DNA of 64,000 bases from Nocardia grenadensis NBRC 108939 (GCF_001613445.1 NZ_BDCJ01000019.1:1-64000), one strand, 5' to 3'. Numbered from the stretch's first letter, positions 52,102 to 61,607 are shown. Made by a program: numbers and translations. Notes: a model not told the origin generated them from the sequence alone.

Positions 52102-53247
52102 TCAACCCACCGGGCCGGCGCCCGGACCGGCCACGGCCTCGATGGCCCGCGCGTCGGGAAAGCCCATGCTCGCGAGACGTTCCCGGACCGCCTGCTCGAC
52201 CCGGCCGGCGGCAGCGGTATCGACCAGGGCGATAATGCTGCCCCCGAAACCACCCCCGACCATCCGCGACCCGTGGGCACCGGCCGCGCGAGCGGCGTCC
52301 ACCGCCGCGTCCAGCACCGCGGTGGACACCTCGAAATCGTCTCGCAGCGAGTCGTGTCCCGCATCGAGCAGCGGACCGATTTCACGCGGGTCGGCTCCCG
52401 AGCGCAGCAGTTCCGCCACCGCGCGCACCCGGTCGTTCTCGCGGAGTACATGTCGCGCCCGCCGGTACAGCACCGGATCGGTGAGACCGGACAGTTGCCC
52501 GGCGTCGGCGATATCGCGCAGCGACGCGACCCCGAGAGCCGCCGCCGCGGCGGCGCATTCGGCACGACGGGCGCCGTACCCGCCGGCCGCGTGCTCATGG
52601 GTCTGCCCCGTATCGATGACCAGTAGCCGCAGGCCGGTGGCCGCGAGATCGAACGGAATCCGTTCGAAACCACCCGAATCGGAGGCACCGAAGGCACGTA
52701 CATCCAGGTACAGGGCGTGTCCCGCGGTGCACAGGATGGATGCCGCCTGATCCAGGATGCCGGTGGGCGCACCCACGTAGTCGTTCTCGGCGGCCCGGGC
52801 GATATCGATCAGTTCCCGGTCGCCGACCTCCGGCGCGCACAGATCGCGCACCGCCACCGCGGCGGCACAGCACAGCGCCGCCGACGAGGACAGCCCGGCC
52901 CCGGCCGGGACGGCGCCGTCGAAATCCAGTTCCACACCTTCGATCCCGTGGCCGCGGCGCCCGAACTCCGCGACCACGCCGAGCGGGTACCGTGCCCAGC
53001 CCGGCAGCAGGTCCCGCTCGGTGGCCAGCGCCGCGGCCGGGAGCCGCACCGATTCACCCGGCCGCTGGCGTGAGCCCACCCGGACCAGATCATCGGCGTG
53101 CCGGGCACCTTCGCAGGTGACCACCAGGGGTATCGCTATCGGCAACACCAAGCCGTCGTTGTAGTCGGTGTGCTCGCCGATCAGGTTGACCCGGCCCGGC
53201 GCCGACCATCGACGACGCCCGCCGGTGCTCTCCTCGCATTCGGTCAC
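52102..53247 (-). CDS. galK: Galactokinase
   Basis: 381 residues. GHMP kinase landmarks: substrate motif GRVNLIGEHTDYNDGLVLPI, ATP loop VPAGAGLSSSAALCCAAAVA, and C-terminal RMVGGGFGGSIIALVD. It phosphorylates galactose to galactose-1-phosphate in the Leloir pathway. galT and galE are not in the window. The GTG at 53247 is chosen (VTECEESTGG); residues further upstream in the open frame do not look coding. Confidence 0.94.
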   Translation of the reverse strand: MTECEESTGGRRRWSAPGRVNLIGEHTDYNDGLVLPIAIPLVVTCEGARHADDLVRVGSRQRPGESVRLPAAALATERDLLPGWARYPLGVVAEFGRRGHGIEGVELDFDGAVPAGAGLSSSAALCCAAAVAVRDLCAPEVGDRELIDIARAAENDYVGAPTGILDQAASILCTAGHALYLDVRAFGASDSGGFERIPFDLAATGLRLLVIDTGQTHEHAAGGYGARRAECAAAAAALGVASLRDIADAGQLSGLTDPVLYRRARHVLRENDRVRAVAELLRSGADPREIGPLLDAGHDSLRDDFEVSTAVLDAAVDAARAAGAHGSRMVGGGFGGSIIALVDTAAAGRVEQAVRERLASMGFPDARAIEAVAGPGAGPVG

Positions 53248-53552
53248 CGGACTACCGTACGAGCCGCCCGCCGCTGCCCGAGAACCGCCGCGCCGCCACC
53301 ATCGAGACACCTGTTACGACGTTGTTGTGCCAAGAGAGCGACAAATTCGACACTGCGTGTCATCATCGGATCCATAGTCCAGGTTTGGTGGGCCGCACGC
53401 ACTGCGGACGGCTCGGACATCCCCTCGTACAGGAACACTCGGTTTGCGTCAGCCGCCGCTCGATGGACAGGTAGAGCACGACAGACAGATAAGGACCCAG
53501 GCCTGCGACGCGGCTCGATTTCACCGGGAATGGAGCGATCAAAGGGGGGCTG

Positions 53553-55073
53553 ATGATCATCAGCGAACCGCAGGGAGCAGGGCAGCACGGTATCCACCGG
53601 ATACGTTATGGCGCAGCGTTTTCCGTGTTGGTGGGCGCGCCGCTCCTGGTGCATCCGATACTCGGGTCCCGTCCGCTGTCGGTAGCGGTCACCTTGTTCG
53701 CGGCGGCCGGCACCGTCGGCATGATCTGCTTCGGCCTACGCCGGCATCGTCCGTCACATCCTCTGCCGTGGTATCTGCTGGCCGGGGCCACACTCCCCTT
53801 CGCGACCGGAACCGTGCTGCGGGAACTGACCGGCTACGCGTCCACCCCTCTGGACGAGATCTGCACGCTGGCCGGTTACCTGGGTTCCGGTCTGGCGGCG
53901 CTGATGTGGTTGCGGCCACGGCAGGCGCGGGCCCATCCCGATGTCGTCCTGGACTCGGGGCTGATCGGGCTCGGCGCGCTATTGGCGTCCTGGATCTTCC
54001 TCATCGCACCCGTGCTGCACTCCGAGACCCCGGACACGAACACGATCACGGCGGTGGCCCTACCGGTCTGCGATGCGCTACTGCTCACCCTGCTGGCACA
54101 TTCGTTGGCCACCTCGAGCCGCTCGGAAACCTCGCTCCGCCTGTTGCACACGGCCCTCGCGGGAGTGCTGGCGACCGATCTCGGGTACCGACTGGTCGCG
54201 GCAGGGACCCTGAACACGGCACCGGAAGTACTGATCCTCCCCCTGATCGGCGCGTATCTGGCGGCCGGGGCGGCGGCCCTGCACCCGACCATGACGACGC
54301 TGGGCGCGCCGCGCACCATCCGTATCCACCATTCCCGTCAGCGTGCCAGCGTTATCGCCGTCGCCCTGGTGCTCTCCTCCCTGGTGCCGGTGGCCCGAGC
54401 CCCGCTGAGCCCGCTCGACCAGGTCATCGTGTCCTCGGTACTCGCCCTGCTGCTCATCGGATTGCTCATCCGCAGCGAACGCGCGATCGGCCACAGCGCC
54501 CGCAGCGAACGCCGCGCCCAGTACCAGGCCGACCACGATCCACTCACCGGATTGCTCAACCGTTCCGCGCTGCTGCGGGTACTGCATCGTGAGCACCGGG
54601 ACTGGGCCGAACGCGCGCTCTGTCTGCTCTTCATCGATCTCGACGAGTTCAAGGCGATCAACGACAGTTACGGGCACACCGTCGGCGACGAGTTGATCGC
54701 CGAGGCAGCCACCCGGATCCGCTCCACCGTGCGCCGCGACGATGTGGTGGCCCGTTACGGCGGGGACGAATTCGTCGTCCTTGCTCCGCTGGAGCGGATG
54801 GAAGCGACCAAAATGGCCGAACGCCTGCTGGGTGTGTTCATGAAGCCGTTCCAGCTCAGCACCGGCGAAGTACCGCTGACAGCCAGTATCGGGCTGGCCT
54901 GCGGCGGCCCCCGCGATATCGACGCCAGCATCTACGACCTCATCCGCGACGCGGACGCTGCCATGTACCAGGCGAAACGGCGCGGATTCGGCTACATGTT
55001 CCACGACTCGATCCGGTACACCCCGCCCGAATCGAGCCGCCGCGGCTGGCGACCGCGGGAAACAGCGGTGTGA
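53553..55073 (+). CDS. Membrane diguanylate cyclase (GGDEF)
   Basis: 506 residues. About 300 residues of membrane sensor with eight or nine hydrophobic helices, then a GGDEF domain: DHDPLTGLLNRSALLRVLHR, CLLFIDLDEFKAINDSYGHT, and the active loop ARYGGDEFVVLAP. The inhibitory I-site RxxD is present (RRDD five residues before GGDEF). It makes cyclic di-GMP from two GTP. No EAL domain is attached. GGGGGG upstream of the ATG at 53553 supports the start. Confidence 0.93.
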   Translation: MIISEPQGAGQHGIHRIRYGAAFSVLVGAPLLVHPILGSRPLSVAVTLFAAAGTVGMICFGLRRHRPSHPLPWYLLAGATLPFATGTVLRELTGYASTPLDEICTLAGYLGSGLAALMWLRPRQARAHPDVVLDSGLIGLGALLASWIFLIAPVLHSETPDTNTITAVALPVCDALLLTLLAHSLATSSRSETSLRLLHTALAGVLATDLGYRLVAAGTLNTAPEVLILPLIGAYLAAGAAALHPTMTTLGAPRTIRIHHSRQRASVIAVALVLSSLVPVARAPLSPLDQVIVSSVLALLLIGLLIRSERAIGHSARSERRAQYQADHDPLTGLLNRSALLRVLHREHRDWAERALCLLFIDLDEFKAINDSYGHTVGDELIAEAATRIRSTVRRDDVVARYGGDEFVVLAPLERMEATKMAERLLGVFMKPFQLSTGEVPLTASIGLACGGPRDIDASIYDLIRDADAAMYQAKRRGFGYMFHDSIRYTPPESSRRGWRPRETAV

Positions 55074-55306
55074 TCTGCCCGCCTCCGGCGCCGCGGGGCG
55101 AGCCCGCCCGGCCGCGAACGCAGTTCGTCGGAACAAGCAGTGCAGTGCCGACTGTCGTGTGCCTCGACAGAACCGGGTAGGCCACAGCACTTGTCCGTCC
55201 CAACGGCCGCCGGTCTATGGACGGTCGGCCGCATCCGCCCCGGAGACCGAGCGGACCCCGCCCGCGGAGGTGGCTCCGGAGACGGGTCCGTATCGGCGGA
55301 TGCGGA

Positions 55307-56059
55307 TCAGTCGGTCAGTTCTTCCAAAAGTTTGCGCGCCTGCTCGAGTTCGGCCTGGAGCTGCTGGACCTTGGCTTCCTGAGCGCCCCGCACCGATTCC
55401 AGCAGACCGTCCACCACCTCGGACACCTCCGGCGGCAGGAGTTTCGCCGCCTGCGCCACGGCGGTACCGGTGACCGGGACCGCCCGCGCGGTCCGCTTCT
55501 TACCCGCGGTGACGTCCACAGTCCACTCACCGTCGCCGGTGCCGTTGATGGTGACGGTGACCTCCGGCGCCTTGGCCTTGCGCGCGGCCGGCGCCTTGGC
55601 AGCCTTGGCAGCGGCCGAGGTCCGCGGCGCCCCGGCCGGCTTCGACTCGGCGGCAGCACTCTTCGCCGGGGCGGGCGCCGGTTTCCGATCCGCGGCCGAG
55701 GGGGCGGGGGTGGACGGGGACGCGGCGGGAGTCACGGGCGGTTCCTTCTTCTCGGGGGCGGGTGGGGGCGCGGGTGGCGCGGCGGCCGGCTTGTCACGCT
55801 GGGGTTTTACCATCGTGACCTCGGTGGGGCCGAAGGACAGGACATCCTTGGACCCGGTGGGCCGGATCTGCAGGAAGTCACCGTCGGCGGGATCGCCGAG
55901 CGAGACCACCTTGCCCGACCGGCCTTCGGTGACCCCCACCGCCGCGGCGGTGAACCAGACCATCGGCGGGCGCCCCGCTTCGATCTCCGCGGCGATCTGC
56001 TCGAGGTCGTTGTCGGACAGAGGTTTCGGCTTCGTGCTCGATGTTGTTCGCGACGGCAT
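55307..56059 (-). CDS. Ala/Pro-rich protein with coiled-coil C-terminus
   Basis: 250 residues. Residues 15-85 look globular (LSDNDLEQIAAEIEAGRPPM, VTEGRSGKVVSLGDPADGDF, DVLSFGPTEVTMVKPQR). A long Ala/Pro/Lys linker follows (85-165), then a short beta segment (EVTVTINGTGDGEWTVDVTA) and a heptad-like helix (VQQLQAELEQARKLLEELTD). It resembles an uncharacterised actinobacterial family; I do not know its function. The basic linker would allow nucleic-acid or wall contact, which is conjecture. Confidence 0.75.
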   Translation of the reverse strand: MPSRTTSSTKPKPLSDNDLEQIAAEIEAGRPPMVWFTAAAVGVTEGRSGKVVSLGDPADGDFLQIRPTGSKDVLSFGPTEVTMVKPQRDKPAAAPPAPPPAPEKKEPPVTPAASPSTPAPSAADRKPAPAPAKSAAAESKPAGAPRTSAAAKAAKAPAARKAKAPEVTVTINGTGDGEWTVDVTAGKKRTARAVPVTGTAVAQAAKLLPPEVSEVVDGLLESVRGAQEAKVQQLQAELEQARKLLEELTD

Positions 56060-56168
56060 GGGGTACTCCGGACAATCTCACTTGTTCGTCGAATAGCTGC
56101 GTGCACAGATGATGCCGCACCGCACCGACATTTTCACAAGCAGGCAGGTTACGTCACTCGGCCACCCA

Positions 56169-56182
56169 TAGAACGTGTTCTA
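56169..56182. promoter_or_regulatory. KstR-type operator
   Basis: TAGAACGTGTTCTA is a perfect 14-bp palindrome and an exact match to the published KstR consensus TnnAACnnGTTnnA. It lies 39 bp upstream of the GTG at 56221. KstR is the TetR-family repressor of cholesterol catabolism in Mycobacterium and Rhodococcus. Confidence 0.75.
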
Positions 56183-56220
56183 TTGTGGGAACGAATTCCG
56201 GCCATCCGAAGGGAGTCACC

Positions 56221-57036
56221 GTGCCGCTGGAACCGACCGCCGCGGATCTGCGCGAGGCCGTTCTCGCGTCTCCGCGCGCCGTAGCGGCCCACGACCGGGC
56301 CGCCTGGGTGGGCCTGTTCGCCGCCGGTGCGGTGGTCAATGATCCGGTCGGCTCGGACCCGCACACCGGGTACGACGCGATCGCCCGGTTCTACGACACC
56401 TTCATCGCACCCAACGACATCGTGTTCGACGTGGCACACGATTTCGCCGGTCCGGCGACCGTGTTGCGCGATCTCACCATCACCATCACGATGTCGACCG
56501 GCGCCCGGGTCCGGGTACCCATGCATCTGCGCTACGAGGTGGTCGAACAGGACGGCACCCTGCGGATCGGATATCTCGCCGCGTACTGGGAACTGGTGCC
56601 CATGGTCGGGCAACTCATGGGCACCGGACCGAAGGGATGGCGGGCCGGCACCCGGCTCGGCGGCCTGCTGCTGCGTAATCAAGGCGTGCCCGGCCTGACG
56701 GGTATGGCGCGGGCGTGCACCGGTATCGGTGCCACCGGGAAACGGATCGCGCACCGGTTGTGCGCGGCGGCGGCCGCGGGTGATACCGCGACGGTCACCG
56801 CACTGACCGGCGACCGCGACACGGTGCGGTTGTGGTCGGGTGAGTCGATCGGCAGCGCGGAGTTGGCCGTACGAGCGCGCGGCCTGCGACAGGGCAAAAC
56901 GCTGGCGGCGGGTCGTTCGGTCACGATCAGCGCCGATCTGCCCACCGGACCGGCGCTGCTGATCCTGGACTTCCACCCCACCCGGGACCGGATCGAGACG
57001 CTGCGAGTACATACGAACACTGTCGCCGCGCAATAG
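56221..57036 (+). CDS. Ketosteroid-isomerase-like (NTF2-fold) protein
   Basis: 271 residues. The first 130 residues are a SnoaL/KSI-like cone fold: RAVAAHDRAAWVGLFAAGAV, VNDPVGSDPHTGYDAIARFY and DTFIAPNDIVFDVAHDF. The second half is a looser, Gly/Ala-rich domain ending in a VRARGLRQGKTLAAGR beta section that may be a degenerate second copy of the fold. Such proteins in steroid regulons can be isomerases or hydratases. A perfect KstR operator upstream ties it to sterol metabolism. GAAGGGAG supports the GTG at 56221. Confidence 0.75.
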   Translation: MPLEPTAADLREAVLASPRAVAAHDRAAWVGLFAAGAVVNDPVGSDPHTGYDAIARFYDTFIAPNDIVFDVAHDFAGPATVLRDLTITITMSTGARVRVPMHLRYEVVEQDGTLRIGYLAAYWELVPMVGQLMGTGPKGWRAGTRLGGLLLRNQGVPGLTGMARACTGIGATGKRIAHRLCAAAAAGDTATVTALTGDRDTVRLWSGESIGSAELAVRARGLRQGKTLAAGRSVTISADLPTGPALLILDFHPTRDRIETLRVHTNTVAAQ

Positions 57037-57281
57037 CCGCCCGATGCCGTCGCCCGGTCGGCACACCGCCTCGTGGCCCCGGCGCACACCCGCACGCACC
57101 CCCGCGTGACCGGGAGATATGACCTGAAGCGCGGCTTTCGCGCACACCATCGTCACTCCTGCGCCCTCATCACCACAGGGCACGATTGCGCCCCGGCTCT
57201 ACACGCTCTATTTACTGAGACGCTGAGTCCCGGTAAATTCATCCATAGAGAGATGTACGCCATACGCACGAGGAGGCACCG

Positions 57282-58283
57282 ATGACGCCGTCGACTCTGC
57301 CGCGGGCTCCCAAGCTGGACACCCGGTACCGCGAGACGCTGGAAACACTGTCGGAAGGCTCGGTGCACCGCCGGTTCGATCCGTATCTGGACATCGATTG
57401 GGATGCGCCCGAACTCGCCCTCGACCGCGACGATCCGCGCTGGATCCTCTCCCCCGACTACGACCCGCTCGGCGCCACCCGCTGGTACCGGGAACTACCG
57501 CCGGCGAAACAGATCGAGATCGGCCGCTGGCGGATCGCCAACGCCATCAAGGTCGGCGCAGCCTTCGAAACCGTACTCATCCGCGGGATGATGCAGTACA
57601 TCGCGAAACTGCCCAACGGGTCGCCGGAGTTCCGCTACTGCCTGCACGAGATGACCGAAGAGTGCAACCACATCCAGATGTTCCAGGAACTGGTGAACCG
57701 CATCGGCGACGATGTCCCCGGCATGCGGCCGATCTTCCGGGCGCTCTCCCCGTTCATCGGGGTGGCCGGAGGCTACGCGCATGTGGTGCTGTTCCTGGGC
57801 ATCCTGGGCGGCGAGGAGCCGATCGACCACTACCAGAAGGCGATGATCCGCAACGGCGCGAACCTACCGCCGCTGGTGGTCCGGACGATGGAGATCCATA
57901 TCGCCGAGGAGGCGCGCCACATCTCCTTCGCGGGCGAATTCCTGCGCGCGCATATCGCGAAACTCGGCCCGGTCTCGACAGCGCTGTGCGGGCTGTCCTT
58001 CCCGCTGGCGCTGCGCTGGCTGGCCGGCGAGATCATGGCGCCGCCGCCGGAGTTCGCCCGCCGCTTCGACGTGCCACGCGAGGTGATCGAGGAGGCGTTC
58101 TGGCGTAGCCCGCACTCGCGGAAGATCCTGTCCGGCTACTTCGGCGATATGCGTGCCCTCGCCGACGAGCTCGGTCTGATGAACCCGGTCACCGCGCGGC
58201 TGTGGCGGGCACTCGGAATCGACGGCGACCGCTCGCGCTACCGCAGCGAACCTGAACGCCGGGTTCGGGCCTCGGTGGCCTGA
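57282..58283 (+). CDS. AurF-like di-iron oxygenase
   Basis: 333 residues. HEMTEECNHIQMFQELVNRI and EIHIAEEARHISFAGEFLRA provide E-x2-H-type iron ligands, with an earlier glutamate in the AAFETVLIRGMMQYIAK helix. This is the layout of AurF-type p-aminobenzoate N-oxygenases and relatives, which oxidise amines or hydroxylate varied substrates. GGAGG precedes the ATG. It is convergent with a TetR regulator. A dyad ATTTAC ... GTAAAT (57210-57238) lies in its upstream region. Confidence 0.85.
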   Translation: MTPSTLPRAPKLDTRYRETLETLSEGSVHRRFDPYLDIDWDAPELALDRDDPRWILSPDYDPLGATRWYRELPPAKQIEIGRWRIANAIKVGAAFETVLIRGMMQYIAKLPNGSPEFRYCLHEMTEECNHIQMFQELVNRIGDDVPGMRPIFRALSPFIGVAGGYAHVVLFLGILGGEEPIDHYQKAMIRNGANLPPLVVRTMEIHIAEEARHISFAGEFLRAHIAKLGPVSTALCGLSFPLALRWLAGEIMAPPPEFARRFDVPREVIEEAFWRSPHSRKILSGYFGDMRALADELGLMNPVTARLWRALGIDGDRSRYRSEPERRVRASVA

Positions 58284-58337
58284 CCCGGGACGGCCGGGCC
58301 GACCGACGACGTTCGGCCCGGTCGACGACTCGCACAC

Positions 58338-59069
58338 TCACGAGGACGAACCCCGCAGTCGGGCGACCACCTGCGCCAGTTCCCGGTCCGGGTCCACCGT
58401 CACACCGACCGTCCGGGCGGCGCCGTCGAGGATGTACCAGGCGTAGCCGGAGAGGTCGGCGACCATTTCCGCGCGCGTCCGGCTCGGCTCCGGATCGGCG
58501 ACCCACGCGGCCAGCACCCCCTCGACCATGGTCACCACCGCGAACGGCACCGGCTCCAGCGCGGCCGACTCCACGTCCATGATGCGGGCGATCGCATCGA
58601 TCAGCTCACGTGAGCGCTCGGTGATCCGGATCTTCAGGCTGGAGATCGCGTCCACACTGTCCGGCCCCCCGGCCGGCGGGCCGGTCCGCGCGAACGCGGC
58701 CAGATTGGGGTGGTCGCCCATCCAGTCCGCGACCGCGCGAACCGTCCGGGTGATGATCTCGCGCACCGAGCCGGACGATACGTCCAGCTGCGCGTCCAGC
58801 ACGGCCCCCAGATCGTCGATCAGGTACGACCGGATGCGCCGGTCCAGATCCTCCCGGCCGCTGAACTGCCGGTACACGACGGACTTGGCGACCCCGGCCC
58901 GTTCGGCGATCTGCCGCACGGGCACGTCGGCGCCCAGGGGTTTCTCCTCCAGCAGTTCGACCGCGGCCCGCAGGATGCGCAACTGACGCTCGGTATTGTG
59001 CTGCTCCCAGCGCGCCTCGTATCCGTTGACCTCCCCCGGGATCCGCGATCGCGACGACGCCACCGACAT
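58338..59069 (-). CDS. TetR-family regulator
   Basis: 243 residues. The N-terminal helix-turn-helix is RQLRILRAAVELLEEKPLGA, VPVRQIAERAGVAKSVVYRQ, FSGREDLDRRI. The C-terminal ligand domain is undefined (DHPNLAAFARTGPPAGGPDS). The ATG at 59069 is chosen; an in-frame ATG at 59138 would lengthen the lead to 50 residues. It is convergent with the AurF-like gene, 54 bp apart, so co-function is possible but not shown. Confidence 0.88.
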   Translation of the reverse strand: MSVASSRSRIPGEVNGYEARWEQHNTERQLRILRAAVELLEEKPLGADVPVRQIAERAGVAKSVVYRQFSGREDLDRRIRSYLIDDLGAVLDAQLDVSSGSVREIITRTVRAVADWMGDHPNLAAFARTGPPAGGPDSVDAISSLKIRITERSRELIDAIARIMDVESAALEPVPFAVVTMVEGVLAAWVADPEPSRTRAEMVADLSGYAWYILDGAARTVGVTVDPDRELAQVVARLRGSSS

Positions 59070-59138
59070 GTCCGGCAGTGTACTCAGCACCGCCGCCCGA
59101 AGCGGCGGGTCCCGGCGGCGCCGCGCTCGGTCGGCCAT

Positions 59139-59599
59139 CCGACCGGGGATTTCTTCACCGGGATTTCATATGCCACCCCGTTCTGCACGATCAAATGAAA
59201 GTACATTTACACCGGCATTAAATCGGGATTGCGCGCATACATCACGCAATACATTCGCCATATATTACAAACCGGTCGTTTTGTCGAATCCGGCAGCGGC
59301 GGCGCGTCACGTAGCATCGGAAGATGTTCTCGCACAGACACATCCAGAATACCGTGCGACAGATGGTTCCACCAGGAATAAGCCGGCGGCTGCCCACGGA
59401 TTCCAATCCGTGGGCAGCCGGGGCGAAAAAGGCTAGAATTGCGGCACATTGGTACCGGGCGGGTCCGGCGATCTGCTGTCACTACGTTGCTCGGTCGCGG
59501 GAATTTCCGGCGACACCGGTTACGGGGGGCGGCGCAATCGGAGCAGCGTACGAATACGCGCAGCGACCCGCCGGCGCACCACGCGTACAGGAGGCAAGG
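59139..59599. other. AT-rich intergenic stretch with a strong hairpin
   Basis: Between TetR and the 60-residue ORF. 59160-59290 is conspicuously AT-rich for this genome. No gene is supported. The hairpin at 59387-59420 is listed separately. Confidence 0.45.
59387..59420. other. 16-bp perfect hairpin
   Basis: CGGCTGCCCACGGATT and AATCCGTGGGCAGCCG pair perfectly around a 2-nt loop, followed on the plus strand by gggcgaaaaagg. It could end a transcript on either strand or be part of a leader or small RNA upstream of the ORF at 59600. Confidence 0.6.
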
Positions 59600-59782
59600 A
59601 TGCCCGACAACACCGGCCCCGAGGAGAACGACGTGGAATCGACCGCCGAGCACGCACCCGTGATCTGGCCGGAGCCCAGCCGGCTGGATTCCTGGTGGCG
59701 CGACATCATGACCGACCCGAGCGCCGCGGTCCCGGTCGCGGAGCCCGAATCGGTGCCTCCGAGCCTCACCCGCAACGGCTGA
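59600..59782 (+). CDS. 60-residue acidic hypothetical protein
   Basis: A perfect AGGAGG (59589-59594) sits 5 bp before the ATG. The product is acidic and Pro-rich, with a conserved-looking middle: VIWPEPSRLDSWWRDIMTDP. There is no signal peptide or membrane helix. I recognise no family. The strong ribosome binding site and tryptophan-rich centre argue that it is real. A peptide-precursor or small-regulator role is only conjecture. Confidence 0.55.
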   Translation: MPDNTGPEENDVESTAEHAPVIWPEPSRLDSWWRDIMTDPSAAVPVAEPESVPPSLTRNG

Positions 59783-60217
59783 GCCGCCCGTACGCCGGAC
59801 CCGGCACCGCAAGGTGCAGACACCGGTCGCCGATCCGACACCGGAGCACCGGGCGATACCGCGCATCGTTCCATTCGCCCGATCAGCAGTTGCTCGGATA
59901 TCACTGCGCGCCATCACGGAGATCACGGCGACGGAGCCGAACCCCGGGCAGCACCGCCCGCGACCGGGCCCGGATCGGTCTCCACGAGAATGCGGGTTCT
60001 CGTGGAGCCGTGGCCAGGCCATCGCGGATTGCACTGGGGGCCGACTGCCCGATCGGCCGGTCCGCATCGGCCTCGGCGAGTGCCGCCCCGGGATCTCCGG
60101 AACCTTGCACTCCACCGCGGCGGATCGGATCACATGGAATTTCGAATCGTCGGCCGACGACGCTACGCACCGGTTGTGCACGGCAGGCCCGGCGCGGTGA
60201 CCGCCGGTCGGCCGCTG
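59783..60217. other. Gap with no supported gene
   Basis: 435 bp between the 60-residue ORF and the RidA stop. Open frames are arginine-rich shadows; I see no RNA or repeat. Confidence 0.4.
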
Positions 60218-60625
60218 CTACGAGGACCTTTCGACCGGGGAGAGGGCGATCACTTCGATTTCGATCAGCCATTCCGGCCGGGCCAGAGCAGAGACTTCCA
60301 GTAGGGTGTCCGCCGGATAGGGCTCGGCGAGAAACTCGGCGCGCAGTTCGAGCACATCGGGAAGATTGGCAGCCATGTCACGAACGAAGATGCCGACCTT
60401 CACCACATCGGTCAGGGTCGCACCCGACGCGGCCAGTACGGTCTCGACATTGCGGAAGGCCTGGCGGCCTTGTGCACGGAAGCCTCCCGGCACTGTCGTG
60501 CCGTCCTCGGTGAAACCGGCCTGACCCGAGACATAGATCATTCCGTTGGCCACAACGGCCTGGGAGATGCGATAAGGGTGATACCAATCGGGATCGGTGG
60601 CGATTTTGTGGATTCGGGCGGCCAT
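60218..60625 (-). CDS. RidA/YjgF-family protein
   Basis: 135 residues. YRISQAVVANGMIYVSGQAG, TVPGGFRAQGRQAFRNVETV, VVKVGIFVRDMAAN and a terminal RPEWLIEIEVIAL strand define the Rid fold. Classical RidA hydrolyses reactive enamine/imine intermediates; many paralogues have other roles. The usual C-terminal arginine of the active site (xR-x-x-V-E) is not obvious, so imine deaminase activity is uncertain. AAAGGA precedes the ATG. It is divergent from an XRE regulator. Confidence 0.85.
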   Translation of the reverse strand: MAARIHKIATDPDWYHPYRISQAVVANGMIYVSGQAGFTEDGTTVPGGFRAQGRQAFRNVETVLAASGATLTDVVKVGIFVRDMAANLPDVLELRAEFLAEPYPADTLLEVSALARPEWLIEIEVIALSPVERSS

Positions 60626-60758
60626 CAGGCAGTCCTTTCGCTGGTCGGTACGCAGTGTCAGTGCTCAGCGTGACCGGTGCCGGATCCAGCAGCCAGCCCC
60701 TGCCCTACCCATGACCAGATAACCGGGGCCTGACCGACCCACCTTATAATCGCCCTTT

Positions 60759-61607
60759 GTGGGCGACGTGGAGCAAATCGGCAGTTTCTTGGCCTCACGC
60801 CGTGGACGGCTCCGGCCGGAAGAGGTCGGGCTCCCCTACTTCGGCACCCGGCGGCGCGTGCCCGGCCTGCGTCGCGAAGAACTCGCGCAAGTAGCCGGTA
60901 TAAGCGCCGACTACTACGCTCGATTGGAGCAGGGACGGTTGGAGAACGTCTCCACCGAGATCCTCGACGCGGTCGCAACCGCCCTGCAACTGAGCCCGGA
61001 TGAGCGCATTCACCTGCACAACCTGGCCCGACCACCATCGCTGGTCGGCCCCGTGGAGCCGAACCCGCCGGTCTTGCGTCCGGCCCTGCGCGTGCTCCTG
61101 GCCGCGCTCGAATCGGTGCCGGCCTACATCATCGGCCATCACACCAATCTGCTGGGGTGGAATCGGGCGGCGGAATTGCTGTTCGGGATCGATTTCGCCG
61201 ACCTTCCGGACGAGCAGCGCAACTGGACGCACCTGGTTTTCCTGGATCCCCGCACCCGCGCGCTGTTCGCCGACGAGCACCCCGCCCTGGCCCGCCAGGT
61301 CGCCACCGATCTGCGCCTGCGGATCGGCCACCGGCCCGGCGATACCGCGCTCATCGCGCTGATCGATCGCATGCGTTCGGTCAGCCCACAGTTCGATGAG
61401 CTCTGGACCGCTCATGACGTCAACGATGTGGCGTTCGGCACCTATTACATCCAGCATCCCGAGATGGGCCCGGTAGAACTCGACTACGAATTCTTCTCAC
61501 CGATAGCCGACCCGGGGGTCCGCGCCCTGGTGACCTATACCGCCAAGCCTGGCAGTCGCACCGAACAGGCGCTGCGCACGCTCATCGAGCGCGACCGGCA
61601 AAGCTAG
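60759..61607 (+). CDS. XRE regulator with MmyB-like ligand domain
   Basis: 282 residues. IGSFLASRRGRLRPEEVGLP, RRRVPGLRREELAQVAG and ISADYYARLEQGRLENVSTE are the MmyB-type helix-turn-helix; NLLGWNRAAELLFG, NWTHLVFLDPRTRALFADE and the closing VTYTAKPGS-type strand are the PAS-like ligand domain. The GTG at 60759 is used. Flanked by divergent RidA (134 bp) and downstream reductase, it probably controls one or both. Confidence 0.9.
   Translation: MGDVEQIGSFLASRRGRLRPEEVGLPYFGTRRRVPGLRREELAQVAGISADYYARLEQGRLENVSTEILDAVATALQLSPDERIHLHNLARPPSLVGPVEPNPPVLRPALRVLLAALESVPAYIIGHHTNLLGWNRAAELLFGIDFADLPDEQRNWTHLVFLDPRTRALFADEHPALARQVATDLRLRIGHRPGDTALIALIDRMRSVSPQFDELWTAHDVNDVAFGTYYIQHPEMGPVELDYEFFSPIADPGVRALVTYTAKPGSRTEQALRTLIERDRQS

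Noticed and set aside
50652..52772. 706-residue minus-strand frame across the PepSY and galK genes
   Set aside because: Antisense to a membrane protein with clear topology and out of frame with galK; no domain.
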